The notes beneath the pieces are model-generated. The model saw only the letters and a program-made list of their open reading frames with translations, ran no database searches and was not told the origin of the DNA. DNA of 64,000 nt, taken from NCBI GenBank assembly GCA_025964325.1, contig JAOPZA010000072.1:1-64000 (forward strand). The letters run 5' to 3'. Below are positions 1 through 8,188 of the stretch, piece after piece. This DNA is from Conexibacter sp. (GTDB lineage: Bacteria; Actinomycetota; Thermoleophilia; Solirubrobacterales; Solirubrobacteraceae). Made by a program: the position numbers and the translations under genes. Positions within the stretch are counted from its first letter, which is position 1. Each line of letters starts with the position of its first letter.

Positions 1-127
1 GCGCCGGCGCGAGCGCGACGGTGCGGGCGCCGAGGCCGGCGAGCCCGGCGGCGAGCGCGGTGCCGCCGCCGAGGGCGATCACGCGGTCGGTCAGCAGGCC
101 CGGGCGGAGCAGCGCGTTCGCGTCCAC
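1..127 (-). CDS. Partial Rossmann/SDR-like protein (N-terminus only)
   Basis: The reading frame opens with GTG at 127, 14 bases after the stop of the upstream acyltransferase gene on the same strand, and runs off the left edge. Only about 42 residues are visible. They contain a hydrophobic strand followed by a glycine-rich turn (VIALGGGTALAAGLAGLGAR), which resembles the first beta-strand and nucleotide-binding loop of NAD(P)-binding Rossmann proteins. The loop is not the classical TGxxxGxG, so the SDR label is a guess. The close spacing suggests co-transcription with the acyltransferase. Confidence 0.45.
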   Translation of the reverse strand, partial: MDANALLRPGLLTDRVIALGGGTALAAGLAGLGARTVALAPA

Positions 128-141
128 GGCGCCGGCGGGGG

Positions 142-921
142 CTACGCCGCGCTGGCCGGCTTCGCGGCGCGCTCGGAGCGCACGCGTGCGGCGACGCCCT
201 TGCGACCGTGCTGCTCGAGCTCGGCGTAGAGCCCCTTGATCGCCAGCAGGATCTCGTCCGAGACGGCCTGCTGCTGCTCGCGCGTCGGCCGCGCGACCTG
301 CTCCCAGCGCAGCGGCTCGCCATAGGAGATCGTCACCTTCGGGAACTGCAGCCGCTTCCAGTTGCGCACCTTGTGCGAGCCGTAGATCGCGATCGGGACG
401 ACCGGCGCCCCGGACTGCAGCGCGATCCGGCCGATGCCCGGGCGGGCGCGGTCGCCGACCTTGCCGGTGCGCGTGCGGCCGCCCTCGCAGTACATGACCA
501 TCGCGCCGCCGCGGTCGAGGATCGAGTACGCGGTCGCGAAGGCGTCCTCGTCGTAGGCGCCGCGCCGGACGGGGAAGACGCCGCCGGGCGAGTAGATCCA
601 CTGCATCGGCTTTCTGAACAGCTGCGACTTCGCCATGAAGCGCACGCGGCGGCGGATGAAGGCCGCCGTGAAGAAGTGGTCCATGAAGGACGCGTGGTTC
701 GGCGCGAGGATCACCGCGCCGCTCGTCGGCACGTTCTCCGACGCGTAGCTGCGCATGCGGAAGGCGGTCAGCCCCCACAGCACGGTCACGCTGCGGACCA
801 GCTCGTAGACCCAGTTCGGCTCTCTCGTGCGGGCGCGTTCGTGGAAGCGCGCGAAGTACTCCTCAGGGCGCTCGTCCTTGTAGACCTGCGCCTTCATCTT
901 CGAGAGATCCTCCGGCACCAT
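142..921 (-). CDS. 1-acyl-sn-glycerol-3-phosphate acyltransferase family protein (PlsC-like)
   Basis: 259 residues. It is expected to transfer a fatty acyl group from acyl-CoA or acyl-ACP to a lysophospholipid at the inner membrane face, a step in phosphatidic acid synthesis. All four acyltransferase blocks are visible: the catalytic HX4D motif HASFMD at residues 76-81, GVFPVRRG near 114-121, EGGRTRTG near 146-153 (equivalent to the EGTRS block that binds the phosphate) and GAPVVPIAIYGS near 171-182. The ATG start at 921 has a short AGG-type ribosome site just upstream. Downstream lies a partial Rossmann gene in the same direction. Acceptor specificity cannot be read from the sequence. Confidence 0.85.
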   Translation of the reverse strand: MVPEDLSKMKAQVYKDERPEEYFARFHERARTREPNWVYELVRSVTVLWGLTAFRMRSYASENVPTSGAVILAPNHASFMDHFFTAAFIRRRVRFMAKSQLFRKPMQWIYSPGGVFPVRRGAYDEDAFATAYSILDRGGAMVMYCEGGRTRTGKVGDRARPGIGRIALQSGAPVVPIAIYGSHKVRNWKRLQFPKVTISYGEPLRWEQVARPTREQQQAVSDEILLAIKGLYAELEQHGRKGVAARVRSERAAKPASAA

Positions 922-931
922 CGCCTCAAGA

Positions 932-1288
932 TTACCCCTCGAGGCCGTCCTCGCGCGGGTGCATCGGCAGCCAGAGCGCGAGCACCCCGGCTGCCGCCAG
1001 CAGGCCGGCTTCGACCCACAGCACGCGCGCCACGCCGGCGAGGAAGCCGCTGCCGGCCAGCACGGAGAAGCAGATCGCGCCGAGCACGGCGACGCCGACC
1101 GCGGCGCCGAGCTGCTGGAGCGCGTTCAGGACGCCGGCGGCCGAGCCGACCTCGTCGTCGTCGACGCCCGCGAGCACGAAGCCGAACGGCGGCGCGACGA
1201 CGAGGCCCATGCCGAGTCCGCAGACCAGGGCGCGGCTGAGCCTGCGGGTCGTCCGGCGGGTCGCGGCGGCGCTCAGCGCCCGCGCCAC
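932..1288 (-). pseudogene. 3' remnant of a DHA2-type (EmrB/QacA) MFS exporter
   Basis: The frame encodes 118 residues of which roughly the last 100 look like the C-terminal two helices of 14-TM drug/proton antiporters: GLGMGLVVAPPFG, then the loop motif GSAAGVLNALQQLGAAVGVA, then a final hydrophobic helix. A full transporter of this family has about 450-500 residues, so around three quarters is missing. The recognisable part begins just after the stop codon of the enoyl-CoA hydratase gene, and the open frame overlaps that gene's last 16 bases by chance. No convincing start codon or ribosome site precedes it. I read it as a decayed leftover of a deletion rather than a functional small protein. 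Confidence 0.65.
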
Positions 1289-2052
1289 TGCGGCGGGCGC
1301 TTCTCGCCGAAGGCCCGCAGCCCCTCGCGCAGGTCCTCCGAGGCGAAGGCGGCGCGGCGATCGGCGTCGAGCGCCGCCGCGATCGCGGGCTCGAGCGCGC
1401 CGGCGGCCGCCACGACGGCCCGGATCGCGGCCTTGTTGCCGCGCAGCGAGAGCGGCGCGTTCGCGGCGATCTCGGCCGCCAGCGCGAGCGCCGCGTCCTC
1501 CAGCTGCTCGGGCGCCGCCAGCTCGTTGACGAGCCCCCAGCGCTCCGCCGTCGCCGCGTCCACGCGACGGCCGGTGAGGAACAGCTCGCGCGTGCGGGCC
1601 GCGCCGATCGCGGTCACGAAGCGGTTGATGCCACCGTGGTTGTAGACGACGCCGAGCTTCGCCGGCGGCATCCCGAGCTGGATCCCGTCGGCGGCGATCC
1701 GCAGGTCGCAGGCGATCGCCAGCTCAAGCCCGCCTCCGATCGCGTAGCCGTTGAGCGCCGCCAGCACCGGGTAGGGGTACGCCTCGACGGCGTCCAGCGC
1801 CGCCTGCAGTGGATGCCCGCCGAGATCGTCGCCGTCGTCGTAGCCCTCCGACATCAGCGCGCCGAGGTCGTAGCCGGCGCAGAACGCGCGACCCTCGCCG
1901 GTCAGCACGACGCAGCGGGCGTCGATGCGTGCGAGCGTCTCGACGATCCCCTCGAGCAGCGGTCGGTCGAGCGCGCCGCGCTTGTCGGGGTTCGAGATCG
2001 TCAGGCGCGCGACCCGGGGGAGCGGCTCCTCGACCAGCAGCTGACCGGGCAC
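1273..2052 (-). CDS. Enoyl-CoA hydratase/isomerase (crotonase) family protein
   Basis: 259 residues, the usual length of a single-domain crotonase acting on acyl-CoA thioesters. The oxyanion-hole segments FCAGYDL (57-63) and AIGGGLELAIACD (104-116) are present, and Glu110 matches the first catalytic Glu of rat enoyl-CoA hydratase (E144). The second catalytic Glu (rat E164) is replaced: the segment reads GMPPAKLGV, with Pro130 at that position. Family members with this MPPAKLG pattern are often not true hydratases, so isomerase, decarboxylase or another crotonase chemistry is possible. The gene starts 7 bases after the stop of the biotin-carrier gene and probably shares its transcript. Confidence 0.85.
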   Translation of the reverse strand: MPGQLLVEEPLPRVARLTISNPDKRGALDRPLLEGIVETLARIDARCVVLTGEGRAFCAGYDLGALMSEGYDDGDDLGGHPLQAALDAVEAYPYPVLAALNGYAIGGGLELAIACDLRIAADGIQLGMPPAKLGVVYNHGGINRFVTAIGAARTRELFLTGRRVDAATAERWGLVNELAAPEQLEDAALALAAEIAANAPLSLRGNKAAIRAVVAAAGALEPAIAAALDADRRAAFASEDLREGLRAFGEKRPPQWRGR

Positions 2053-2058
2053 GCGGGG

Positions 2059-2271
2059 CTACTCCAGCACGACGAGGGTGTCGCCCTCGGAGACGGCCTG
2101 GCCCTCTTCGCAGCGGATCTCTCTGACGACGCCGGGATCCTCGGCCTCGACCGGCATCTCCATCTTCATCGACTCGAGGATGACGATCGTGTCGCCCTCG
2201 TCGACCGAGTCGCCGAGGGCGACTTCGATTCTCCAGACCGTGCCGGTGATATGGGCCTCGACGTCAGCCAC
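2059..2271 (-). CDS. Biotin/lipoyl attachment domain protein (acyl-CoA carboxylase BCCP-like)
   Basis: 70 residues forming a single biotinyl domain. The biotinylation motif ESMKMEM is centred on Lys36, with the two flanking half-barrels (HITGTVWRIEVALGD and GVVREIRCEEGQAV) as in BCCP and in the C-termini of biotin carboxylases. The GTG start at 2271 is supported by a strong AGGAGG ribosome site six bases upstream; longer versions of the frame have no such support. It would carry carboxybiotin between a biotin carboxylase and a carboxyltransferase, neither of which is in this window. The next gene in the transcript is the crotonase, so a role in acyl-CoA metabolism is likely. Confidence 0.85.
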   Translation of the reverse strand: MADVEAHITGTVWRIEVALGDSVDEGDTIVILESMKMEMPVEAEDPGVVREIRCEEGQAVSEGDTLVVLE

Positions 2272-2346
2272 GCTGAACCTCCTGTCGCGCAAGAACGGGA
2301 TCGGCGCCGCAGACGGCTCCGCGGATCGCCACAATAGCCGCCCCCG

Positions 2347-3060
2347 ATGCCCTCCGCCTCCTCTCCGAATCGCGCGACGGGCTTCGACCCCGTCGTCGTC
2401 GTGACGGCGCGCGACGAGGCCGATCGGCTGCCTGCGACGCTCGCCGCGCTGGCGACCGCCTTCCCGCGCGCCCGCGTCCTCGTCGCCGACGACGGCTCGC
2501 GCGACGGCACCGCCGAGGTCGCGGCCGCGCACGGCGCCGAGGTCGTCCGCTCGCCGCGGCCGCAGGGCAAGGGCGGGACCGCGACGCTCGCCGCGAAGCT
2601 GCTGCTGCAGGCGATGCGCGCGGAACGGCCGCCGGTCGTGCTGCTGTGCGACGGCGACCTGGGCGCCAGCGCCGGCGCGCTCGCGCCGCTCGTCGAGGAG
2701 GTCCGCGCCGGGCGCGCCGACCTCGCGATCGCCTCCTTCTCGCGTCGCGTGGGGGGCGGGTTCGGCTTCGCCGTCGGCTTCGCGCGCTGGGCGATCCGCC
2801 GCCGCTGCGGGCTCGAGCTCGACGCGCCGATCTCGGGCCAGCGGGCGCTGCGAGCGGAGATGCTGCCCGCCGTCGTGCCGTTCGCGCCGCGTTTCGGGAT
2901 GGAGACGGCGATGACGATCGACGCGGCCCGCGCCGGCTACCGCGTACGCGAGCTGCCGCTGGAGCTGGAGCACCGCGCGACCGGCCGGACGCTGCGCGGC
3001 TTCCTCCATCGCGCCCGCCAGCTCGTCGACATCGTCGGCGTCTTCCTGCGCCGGCGGTAG
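2347..3060 (+). CDS. Family 2 glycosyltransferase
   Basis: 237 residues with a GT-A fold signature: the N-terminal strand VVVVTARDEADRLPATL, the nucleotide-binding segment VADDGSRDGT (46-55) and a metal-binding acidic motif CDGDLG (DGD at 102-104). The sequence resembles dolichyl-phosphate or polyprenyl-phosphate sugar transferases. It has no obvious membrane helix apart from a weak hydrophobic stretch, so it is probably cytosolic or peripheral. It is divergent from the biotin-carrier gene and is followed by a BioF/KBL-type gene. Donor sugar and acceptor cannot be assigned. Confidence 0.75.
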   Translation: MPSASSPNRATGFDPVVVVTARDEADRLPATLAALATAFPRARVLVADDGSRDGTAEVAAAHGAEVVRSPRPQGKGGTATLAAKLLLQAMRAERPPVVLLCDGDLGASAGALAPLVEEVRAGRADLAIASFSRRVGGGFGFAVGFARWAIRRRCGLELDAPISGQRALRAEMLPAVVPFAPRFGMETAMTIDAARAGYRVRELPLELEHRATGRTLRGFLHRARQLVDIVGVFLRRR

Positions 3061-3154
3061 CCGATCTGGGAATCCCGCATATTGCGGAAAACGAGTCGTC
3101 CGACGGCCGACCTATGGTGCGCAGAGTCGGATCCACATCGGAGGTACCGCCGCC

Positions 3155-3196
3155 ATGCCGCCGCCCACCACCCCCACGCACAGACCGCAGCGATGA
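3155..3196 (+). CDS. Candidate 13-residue leader peptide upstream of the KBL/BioF-type gene
   Basis: ATG at 3155 is preceded by a GGAGGT ribosome site (3140-3145) at good spacing. It reads MPPPTTPTHRPQR and ends with TGA at 3194-3196. That stop overlaps the ATG of the next gene (3193) in an ATGA arrangement. The downstream ATG has no equally good ribosome site of its own, so translation of the leader could feed ribosomes into it. The peptide is half proline and threonine. It may be a coupling leader or attenuator; it may also be a chance frame using the real gene's ribosome site. Confidence 0.4.
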   Translation: MPPPTTPTHRPQR

Positions 3197-4656
3197 TCGA
3201 GATCGACGCACGACTGGACGAGCTGGAACAGCTCGGCCTCGGGCGCCGCACGCGCCTCGTGAGCGGGCCGCAGGGGCCGCGCGTGGTGCTCGACGGCAAG
3301 CCCGCGCTGCTGCTCTCCTCCAACAACTACCTCGGCCTCGCCGACCATCCGGCCGTGCGTGAGGCGGCGGCCGACGCCGCGATGCGCTGGGGCGTCGGCG
3401 CGGGCGGGTCGCGACTCGCCTCCGGCACGATGACGATTCACCGCCGGCTCGAGGAGCGGCTGGCCGCCTTCCAGCGGCGTCAAGCGGCGCTGCTGTTCGG
3501 ATCCGGCTACCTCGCCAGCCTCGGCGTGATCGGGGCGCTCGCCCGGCGCGGCGACGTCGTCTTCTCCGACGAGCTCAACCATCCCTCGGTCGTCGACGGC
3601 TGCCGGCTCTCGCACGCGGACGTCTTCGTCTACCGGCACGGGGACGTCGAGCACCTCGAATGGGGCCTGAGCGAGGCCGAGGGCCGCGGCTCCCTGATCG
3701 TGACCGACGGCGTCTTCGCCGGCGACGGCGCCCTCGCGCCGCTGCCCGAGCTCGTCGAGCTGGCTCACCGCTACGACGTGCGCCTCGTCGTCGACGAAGC
3801 GCACGGCACCGGCGTGCTCGGACCGGGCGGCCGCGGCGCGGTCGCCGACGCCGGCGTCGAGGACGGCGTCGACGTGATCGTCGGCACGCTCGGCAAGGCG
3901 CTCGGCGCCTACGGCGCGTACGTCGCCTGCGACGCCCGCATGGCGAAGTACCTCCTGCATGCCTCCCGCTCGCTGATCTACTCGACCGCGCCTCCCCCGC
4001 CCGCCGTCGCCGGCGCGCTGGCGGCGCTCTCGCTGCTCGAGGCGCAGCCGCGCCGCGTCGACAAGCTGCAGGCGAACGCGCTGCTGCTGCGCACCGAGCT
4101 GGCGCGTCAGGGCTTCGACGTCGCCGCCTCGACGATGCCGATCGTCCCGCTCGACTTCGGTGCCGCCGAGGACGCGCAGCGCGTCTGCGAGAAGGCGCTC
4201 GAGCGCGGTGTCTTCGGGCAGGCGATCCGCCCCCCGGCGGTTGCCGCCGGCACCTCGCGCCTGCGGCTCGCCGTGATGGCCTCCCACAGCAAGAGCGAGC
4301 TGCGCGACGCCGCGCGGGCGCTGGCGGCCGCCGTCCGCGCTGCCGGACTGCGACCGGAGGAGCTGGTTCCGGTCGAGCTCGACGAGGACGAGTTCGCCCC
4401 CACGCTCGCCGTGGCGCCACCGCTGGCCGTCGAAGCCGACCCGCTGCGCTCCCCGCTCTGGGACGAAGGCGACGACGAGCTGTGGGTCGAGCGCCGCCGG
4501 CCGGCGGCCGCGGCCCGCGCCTCGGCGGCCGCCACCGGCCGCGGCGGGCGTCCGTTCGACGCCGAGCTGGACGAGCCGCGCGGCCCGGGCGACCAACTCC
4601 CGGCCGGCATCTTCGACGCCGAGTCCGGCGGCTCGTTCGAGCGCGCGGTGGCGTAA
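3193..4656 (+). CDS. PLP-dependent alpha-oxoamine synthase (glycine C-acetyltransferase / 8-amino-7-oxononanoate synthase family)
   Basis: 487 residues. The family condenses an amino acid with an acyl-CoA (glycine plus acetyl-CoA in KBL, alanine plus pimeloyl-CoA in BioF). Family landmarks are SSNNYLGLADHP (42-53), the Asp/His pair DEAHGTG (D201, H204) and the PLP Schiff-base lysine in GTLGKALGAYG (K235). The catalytic fold ends near residue 390. Beyond it is a tail of about 95 residues rich in Asp, Glu, Ala and Arg that ordinary members (about 385-400 residues) lack; it looks disordered. I chose the ATG at 3193 because homology starts there and it overlaps the stop of a small leader ORF. No other biotin gene is nearby, so KBL-like or ceramide/oleandomycin-type substrates remain open. 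Confidence 0.85.
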   Translation: MIEIDARLDELEQLGLGRRTRLVSGPQGPRVVLDGKPALLLSSNNYLGLADHPAVREAAADAAMRWGVGAGGSRLASGTMTIHRRLEERLAAFQRRQAALLFGSGYLASLGVIGALARRGDVVFSDELNHPSVVDGCRLSHADVFVYRHGDVEHLEWGLSEAEGRGSLIVTDGVFAGDGALAPLPELVELAHRYDVRLVVDEAHGTGVLGPGGRGAVADAGVEDGVDVIVGTLGKALGAYGAYVACDARMAKYLLHASRSLIYSTAPPPPAVAGALAALSLLEAQPRRVDKLQANALLLRTELARQGFDVAASTMPIVPLDFGAAEDAQRVCEKALERGVFGQAIRPPAVAAGTSRLRLAVMASHSKSELRDAARALAAAVRAAGLRPEELVPVELDEDEFAPTLAVAPPLAVEADPLRSPLWDEGDDELWVERRRPAAAARASAAATGRGGRPFDAELDEPRGPGDQLPAGIFDAESGGSFERAVA

Positions 4657-4855
4657 GCGCCGTCCGGCGCCGGCGCGCGCCGTCCGGTCGGAAGTTTGGA
4701 CGGAGCGGGCGACCGCCTGAACAGCAGCCGGTCCGCCCCGTGGCGCATATCCACTCATCTGGCGGTGAGCGGAACCTCAGGACAATCTAAGGGGCGCCTA
4801 AGGACGGTGTTCCGGCGCCGTCCCGCCGCGATACGCGGCTGTATCGTGGCCGGTC

Positions 4856-5731
4856 GTGACCGCGAGCCCGTGCAGATCCCCGGACGCGGCCGACCGGCGG
4901 GCATCGACTGCGCCACCGGCGCTCGAGCTCAGCGGCGTCTCGCTGTGGCGCTGGGACGCCGAGGTCCAGCGTGAGCGCTTCCTCCTGCGCGACGTCGACT
5001 GGACCGTCCAGGCGGGCGAGCAGTGGGCGGTGCTCGGCTCCAACGGCGCCGGCAAGTCGACGCTCATCTCGATCGCGGCGGCCTCCGCGCACCCCAGCAG
5101 CGGCAGCGCCGCCGTCCTCGGCGAACGGCTCGGGAGCGTCGACGTGCGCCAGCTGCGCGAGCGGATCGGACTCGTCGAGCCGCGGACGGCGCGCGCGATC
5201 TCGGGCCGGCTGAGCGCGACCGAGGTCGTGCTGACCGGCACGACCGGCTCGATCGCGCTGCAGCGCCGGCGCGTCGGCGAAGCGGAGCGCATCCGCGCCG
5301 CCGAGCTGCTCGACCGCTTCGGTTGCGGCGCGCTCGCCACCCGCAGCTTCGACTCCTGCTCGCAGGGGGAGCGTCAGCGGCTGCTGCTGGCGCGCGCGCT
5401 GATGCTCCGCCCGCCGCTGCTGCTGCTGGACGAGCCGACGACCGGGCTCGACCTCCCCGGCCGCGAGGCGCTGCTCGCCGCGGTCGCATCGATCACCGAC
5501 GAGGAGCCCGAGGCCGCGACGGTCACCGTCACCCACCACGTCGAGGAGCTGCCGCCGACCACGACGCACGCGCTGCTGCTGCGCGACGGCGTCGTCGTCG
5601 CCGCCGGCCCCGCCGACGCCGTGATCGAGAGCGCGGCGCTGTCGACCTGCTTCGGCACCTCCGTCCGCGTCGACCGCCTCGACGGGCGCTGGCTGGCACG
5701 GGCCGAGCGCGCCGACCGCGCCGACCGCTGA
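4856..5731 (+). CDS. ABC transporter ATP-binding protein (ModF/YlmA-like)
   Basis: 291 residues with one nucleotide-binding domain: Walker A GSNGAGKST (61-69), signature SQGER (169-173, in place of LSGGQ), Walker B LLLLDEP (188-194) and switch histidine His227 in TVTHHVEE. The Q-loop region reads GLVEPR, so the usual Gln is not evident. The SQGERQR signature is typical of ModF, YlmA and related ATPases annotated for iron or molybdate. No permease or binding-protein gene is adjacent, so the partner is unknown and a non-transport role is possible. The start is GTG with no clear ribosome site. The 199-base gap upstream holds short GC-rich inverted repeats but no gene that I can see. Confidence 0.8.
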   Translation: MTASPCRSPDAADRRASTAPPALELSGVSLWRWDAEVQRERFLLRDVDWTVQAGEQWAVLGSNGAGKSTLISIAAASAHPSSGSAAVLGERLGSVDVRQLRERIGLVEPRTARAISGRLSATEVVLTGTTGSIALQRRRVGEAERIRAAELLDRFGCGALATRSFDSCSQGERQRLLLARALMLRPPLLLLDEPTTGLDLPGREALLAAVASITDEEPEAATVTVTHHVEELPPTTTHALLLRDGVVVAAGPADAVIESAALSTCFGTSVRVDRLDGRWLARAERADRADR

Positions 5732-5742
5732 CGCGGTCGGTC

Positions 5743-5765
5743 GGGAGAACGCTTCGCGTTCTCCC
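5743..5765 (+). terminator. Perfect 10-bp stem, 3-base loop hairpin after the ABC ATPase gene
   Basis: GGGAGAACGC pairs with GCGTTCTCCC around a TTC loop, 11 bases after the stop of the ABC gene. There is no T-tract, which is normal for such GC-rich actinobacteria. Being palindromic, it could also serve the convergent histidine kinase transcript. Confidence 0.6.
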
Positions 5766-5870
5766 TTGGGGGCTGGATGAATCGGAACGCTTCGCGTTCT
5801 CCCCCGGGGGCTGGATCCTTCGCGTTCTCCCCCGGGGGCTGGATGGGTCGGAACGCTTCGCGTTCTCCCC
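5743..5870. repeat. Imperfect tandem repeat of about 38 bp containing hairpins, between convergent genes
   Basis: The core TTCGCGTTCTCC followed by CGGGGGCTGGAT occurs at 5753, 5791 and 5819, with a truncated fourth copy at 5857. Spacings are 38, 28 and 38 bases; the third unit lacks the ten-base GGAACGC-containing spacer. Copies include GAACGC/GCGTTC arms, and the second and third add CCCCCGGGGG. The array fills the whole gap between the ABC ATPase gene and the histidine kinase gene, whose stop lies five bases beyond it. It is best seen as a duplicated bidirectional terminator. Confidence 0.8.
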
Positions 5871-5874
5871 GGCG

Positions 5875-7317
5875 TCAGGTCGTGAGGGCCGGGAGCTCGG
5901 CCGCGTCGGGGGCGATCGGCGCCTGTTCGCCGAAGTCGGTCTCGGCCGGGTCGCCGGGCAGCGTCAGGCGCAGCAGCGCGCCGCCGCCCGGCGCCGCCTC
6001 CGCGGCGACGCTGCCGCCGTGCAGCTCGGCCACCTGACGGACGATCGCCAGCCCCAGGCCCGAGCCCGGCATCCCGCGCGCGCTCGGTGCCCGGTAGAAG
6101 CGCTCGAAGACGTGCGGGAGGTCCTCGGGCCCGATCCCCGGACCGTGGTCGCGGACCGTCAAGGCGCCGTCCGGCGTCAACGCGACCTCGACGCTGGCGC
6201 CCGCCGGACTCCACTTGGCGGCGTTGTCGAGCAGGTTCGCGACGGCGCGGTCGAGCCGGGCCGGCACGCCGCGCACGACGCAGGGCGTCAGCGCCGCGAC
6301 GAAGGCCGGTCCGCGCGGACGTCGCTGCGCGCGCGCCAGCGCCTCCTCGACCAGCACGTCGAAGCGCAGGTCCTCGGCGTCGTCGTCGCGCTCCTCTTCG
6401 CGTGCCAGCTCGACCAGGTCGCCGACCAGCGCACCGAGCTCGTCGAGCTGCGCGACGACGTCCTCGAAGACGCGGCGGCGCTCCTCCGGAGCGAGGCCGT
6501 CGCCGCGCGCGAGCACCTCGATGTTCGTGCGCACGCTCGTGAGCGGCGTGCGCAGCTCGTGCGAGGCGTCGGCGACCAGCTGTCGCTGGCGGCCGACCGA
6601 GGCCTCGAGCGCGGCGAGCATCAAATTGAAGCTGCGCGCCAGGCGACCGAGCTCGTCGTCGCCGGTCAGCTCGATGCGGCGGCTCAGGTCGGTCGTCTCG
6701 GCGACGTGCTCGGCCGCGTCGGTCAGGTGCGCGACCGGGCCGAGCGCGGTCCGTGCGATCACCCAGCCGAGCGCGGCGGCGAGCGCGATCCCGCCGACGC
6801 AGACGAGCACGAGCACGAGCAGGAGGCGGTCGAGCGTCCGATTGACCTCGTCGAGGGAGCGGGCGACCTGCATCGCGTAGCCGGCCTGCCCCGGCAGCGC
6901 CGCCGTGTAGACGCGCACGGGCGTCCCCTGGATCGTCGCGTCGGCGAAGAACGCGCCGCGCGTGCCCGTGGCGACGGCGCGCGTCGCGGCCGTCACGGGC
7001 AGCAGCCGGGGCGCCTGCGGCGGCCGCTCGACGATGCCGCTGCTGGAGATCCGGGCGACGTACGCGGTCTGCAGACCGAGCTTGTCCTTCGGAGCCGCGA
7101 GGCGGACGCGGTCGCGGAAGCGCAGCGCCGCCTTGCTCTTGCTCAGCAGGTCGCCGGGGTCGACCAGCGGCCCGCGCGGCACCTGCGCCCGCAGCTCGCC
7201 GTCGATCCGCCCGCGCAGCTCGCCGCGTACCGTCACGTAGACGGCCGTCGATGCGAGCACGATCGCGATCGCCACCGCGGCGGCCGCGAGCAGCACGAGT
7301 CGGCGGCGCAGCGTCAT
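5875..7317 (-). CDS. Two-component sensor histidine kinase (MprB/PrrB-like)
   Basis: 480 residues. The N-terminal TM helix (about 8-28), an extracytoplasmic sensor region (30-160), a second TM helix (164-187) and a HAMP domain (188-240) precede the kinase core. The phosphoacceptor is His253 in [12 protein letters not shown]. The ATPase domain shows the N box NLLDNAAKW (361-369), G1 DHGPGIG (390-396), F box FERFYR and G2 GSGLGLAIV. The ATG at 7317 overlaps the response-regulator stop in an ATGA arrangement, so the two are co-translated as a pair. The input signal is unknown. The gene divergent to the pair encodes a secreted repeat protein that could be a target. Confidence 0.93.
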   Translation of the reverse strand: MTLRRRLVLLAAAAVAIAIVLASTAVYVTVRGELRGRIDGELRAQVPRGPLVDPGDLLSKSKAALRFRDRVRLAAPKDKLGLQTAYVARISSSGIVERPPQAPRLLPVTAATRAVATGTRGAFFADATIQGTPVRVYTAALPGQAGYAMQVARSLDEVNRTLDRLLLVLVLVCVGGIALAAALGWVIARTALGPVAHLTDAAEHVAETTDLSRRIELTGDDELGRLARSFNLMLAALEASVGRQRQLVADASHELRTPLTSVRTNIEVLARGDGLAPEERRRVFEDVVAQLDELGALVGDLVELAREEERDDDAEDLRFDVLVEEALARAQRRPRGPAFVAALTPCVVRGVPARLDRAVANLLDNAAKWSPAGASVEVALTPDGALTVRDHGPGIGPEDLPHVFERFYRAPSARGMPGSGLGLAIVRQVAELHGGSVAAEAAPGGGALLRLTLPGDPAETDFGEQAPIAPDAAELPALTT

Positions 7318-7985
7318 CGCTCGCGCAGCACGTAGCCGACCCCGCGGAGCGTGTGGATCAGGCGCGCCTCGCCATCCGCCTCCGTCTTGCGGCGGAGGTA
7401 GCCGACGTAGACCTCGAGCGAATTCGAGGTCGCGCCGAAGTCGAAGCCCCAGACGTGCTCGAAGATCGCGGTGCGGGTCAGCACCTGCCGGGGGTGGCGC
7501 AGGAACAGCTCGAGCAGCAGGAACTCGGTCCGCGTCAGCTCGATCTCGCGCTTGCCGCGCGAGACCTCGTACGCGACCGGGTCGAGCGCGAGGTCGGCGA
7601 AGCGCAGCAGCTCGCGCTCCTCGTGGCCCGTGCGCCGCAGCAGCGCCCGCAGGCGCGCGGTCAGCTCCTCGAGCGCGAACGGCTTGACGAGGTAGTCGTC
7701 GGCACCCGCGTCGAGCCCCGCCACGCGGTCCTTCACGCGATCGCGCGCGGTCAGCATCAGCACCGGCGTGCGGTCGCCGGCATCGCGCAGGCGGCGGCAG
7801 ACCTGGAGCCCGTCGAGCTCTGGCATCAGCACGTCGAGCACGATCGCGTCGGGCGCGCCGGCCGCCAGCACGTCGAGCGCCTGGCGCCCGTCGGCGGCCA
7901 GCTCGACCTCGTATCCGTCGAGTCGCAACGCCCGCTCGAGCGCCGCGCGCACGGCAGGCTCGTCGTCCACGACGAGAATCCGCAT
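7314..7985 (-). CDS. OmpR/PhoB-family response regulator
   Basis: 223 residues: receiver domain (1-115) with the acidic pocket VDDEP, phosphoacceptor Asp51 in IVLDVLMP, conserved Thr in LMLTAR and Lys in YLVKPF. It is followed by a winged-helix DNA-binding domain ending in [13 protein letters not shown], the usual C-terminus of the family. It is first in the operon and overlaps the kinase by four bases. It resembles MprA and PrrA regulators of actinobacteria. It is divergent from the secreted repeat-protein gene across a gap of about 200 bases, where its own operator may lie; I could not identify a direct repeat with confidence. Confidence 0.93.
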   Translation of the reverse strand: MRILVVDDEPAVRAALERALRLDGYEVELAADGRQALDVLAAGAPDAIVLDVLMPELDGLQVCRRLRDAGDRTPVLMLTARDRVKDRVAGLDAGADDYLVKPFALEELTARLRALLRRTGHEERELLRFADLALDPVAYEVSRGKREIELTRTEFLLLELFLRHPRQVLTRTAIFEHVWGFDFGATSNSLEVYVGYLRRKTEADGEARLIHTLRGVGYVLRER

Positions 7986-8188
7986 GGCACCACGATCGCC
8001 CCCGAAGCTGAAGGATCGCTAAGAGCGGACTGGGACGCGGCTCGGCCCCGCGACGTCGGAGCGTCCAGCAGACGGCGCGTTCGATCAAGCCGCAGCGCCG
8101 TCTTTCCGATGCTCGCGATGAACCGGATCGTCCGTCCGGCCCCGACCTCTTCCCTTCCGTTCGACCTCGAGACCCGAGGAGCTTCGCC

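Noticed and set aside
5743..5870. Possible CRISPR array
   Set aside because: Units abut without variable spacers of constant length, the core is a hairpin, and no cas gene is nearby.
4787..6214. Minus-strand frame overlapping the ABC ATPase and the repeat array
   Set aside because: Shadow of the ABC gene; the part over the tandem repeats is repetitive and has no domain.
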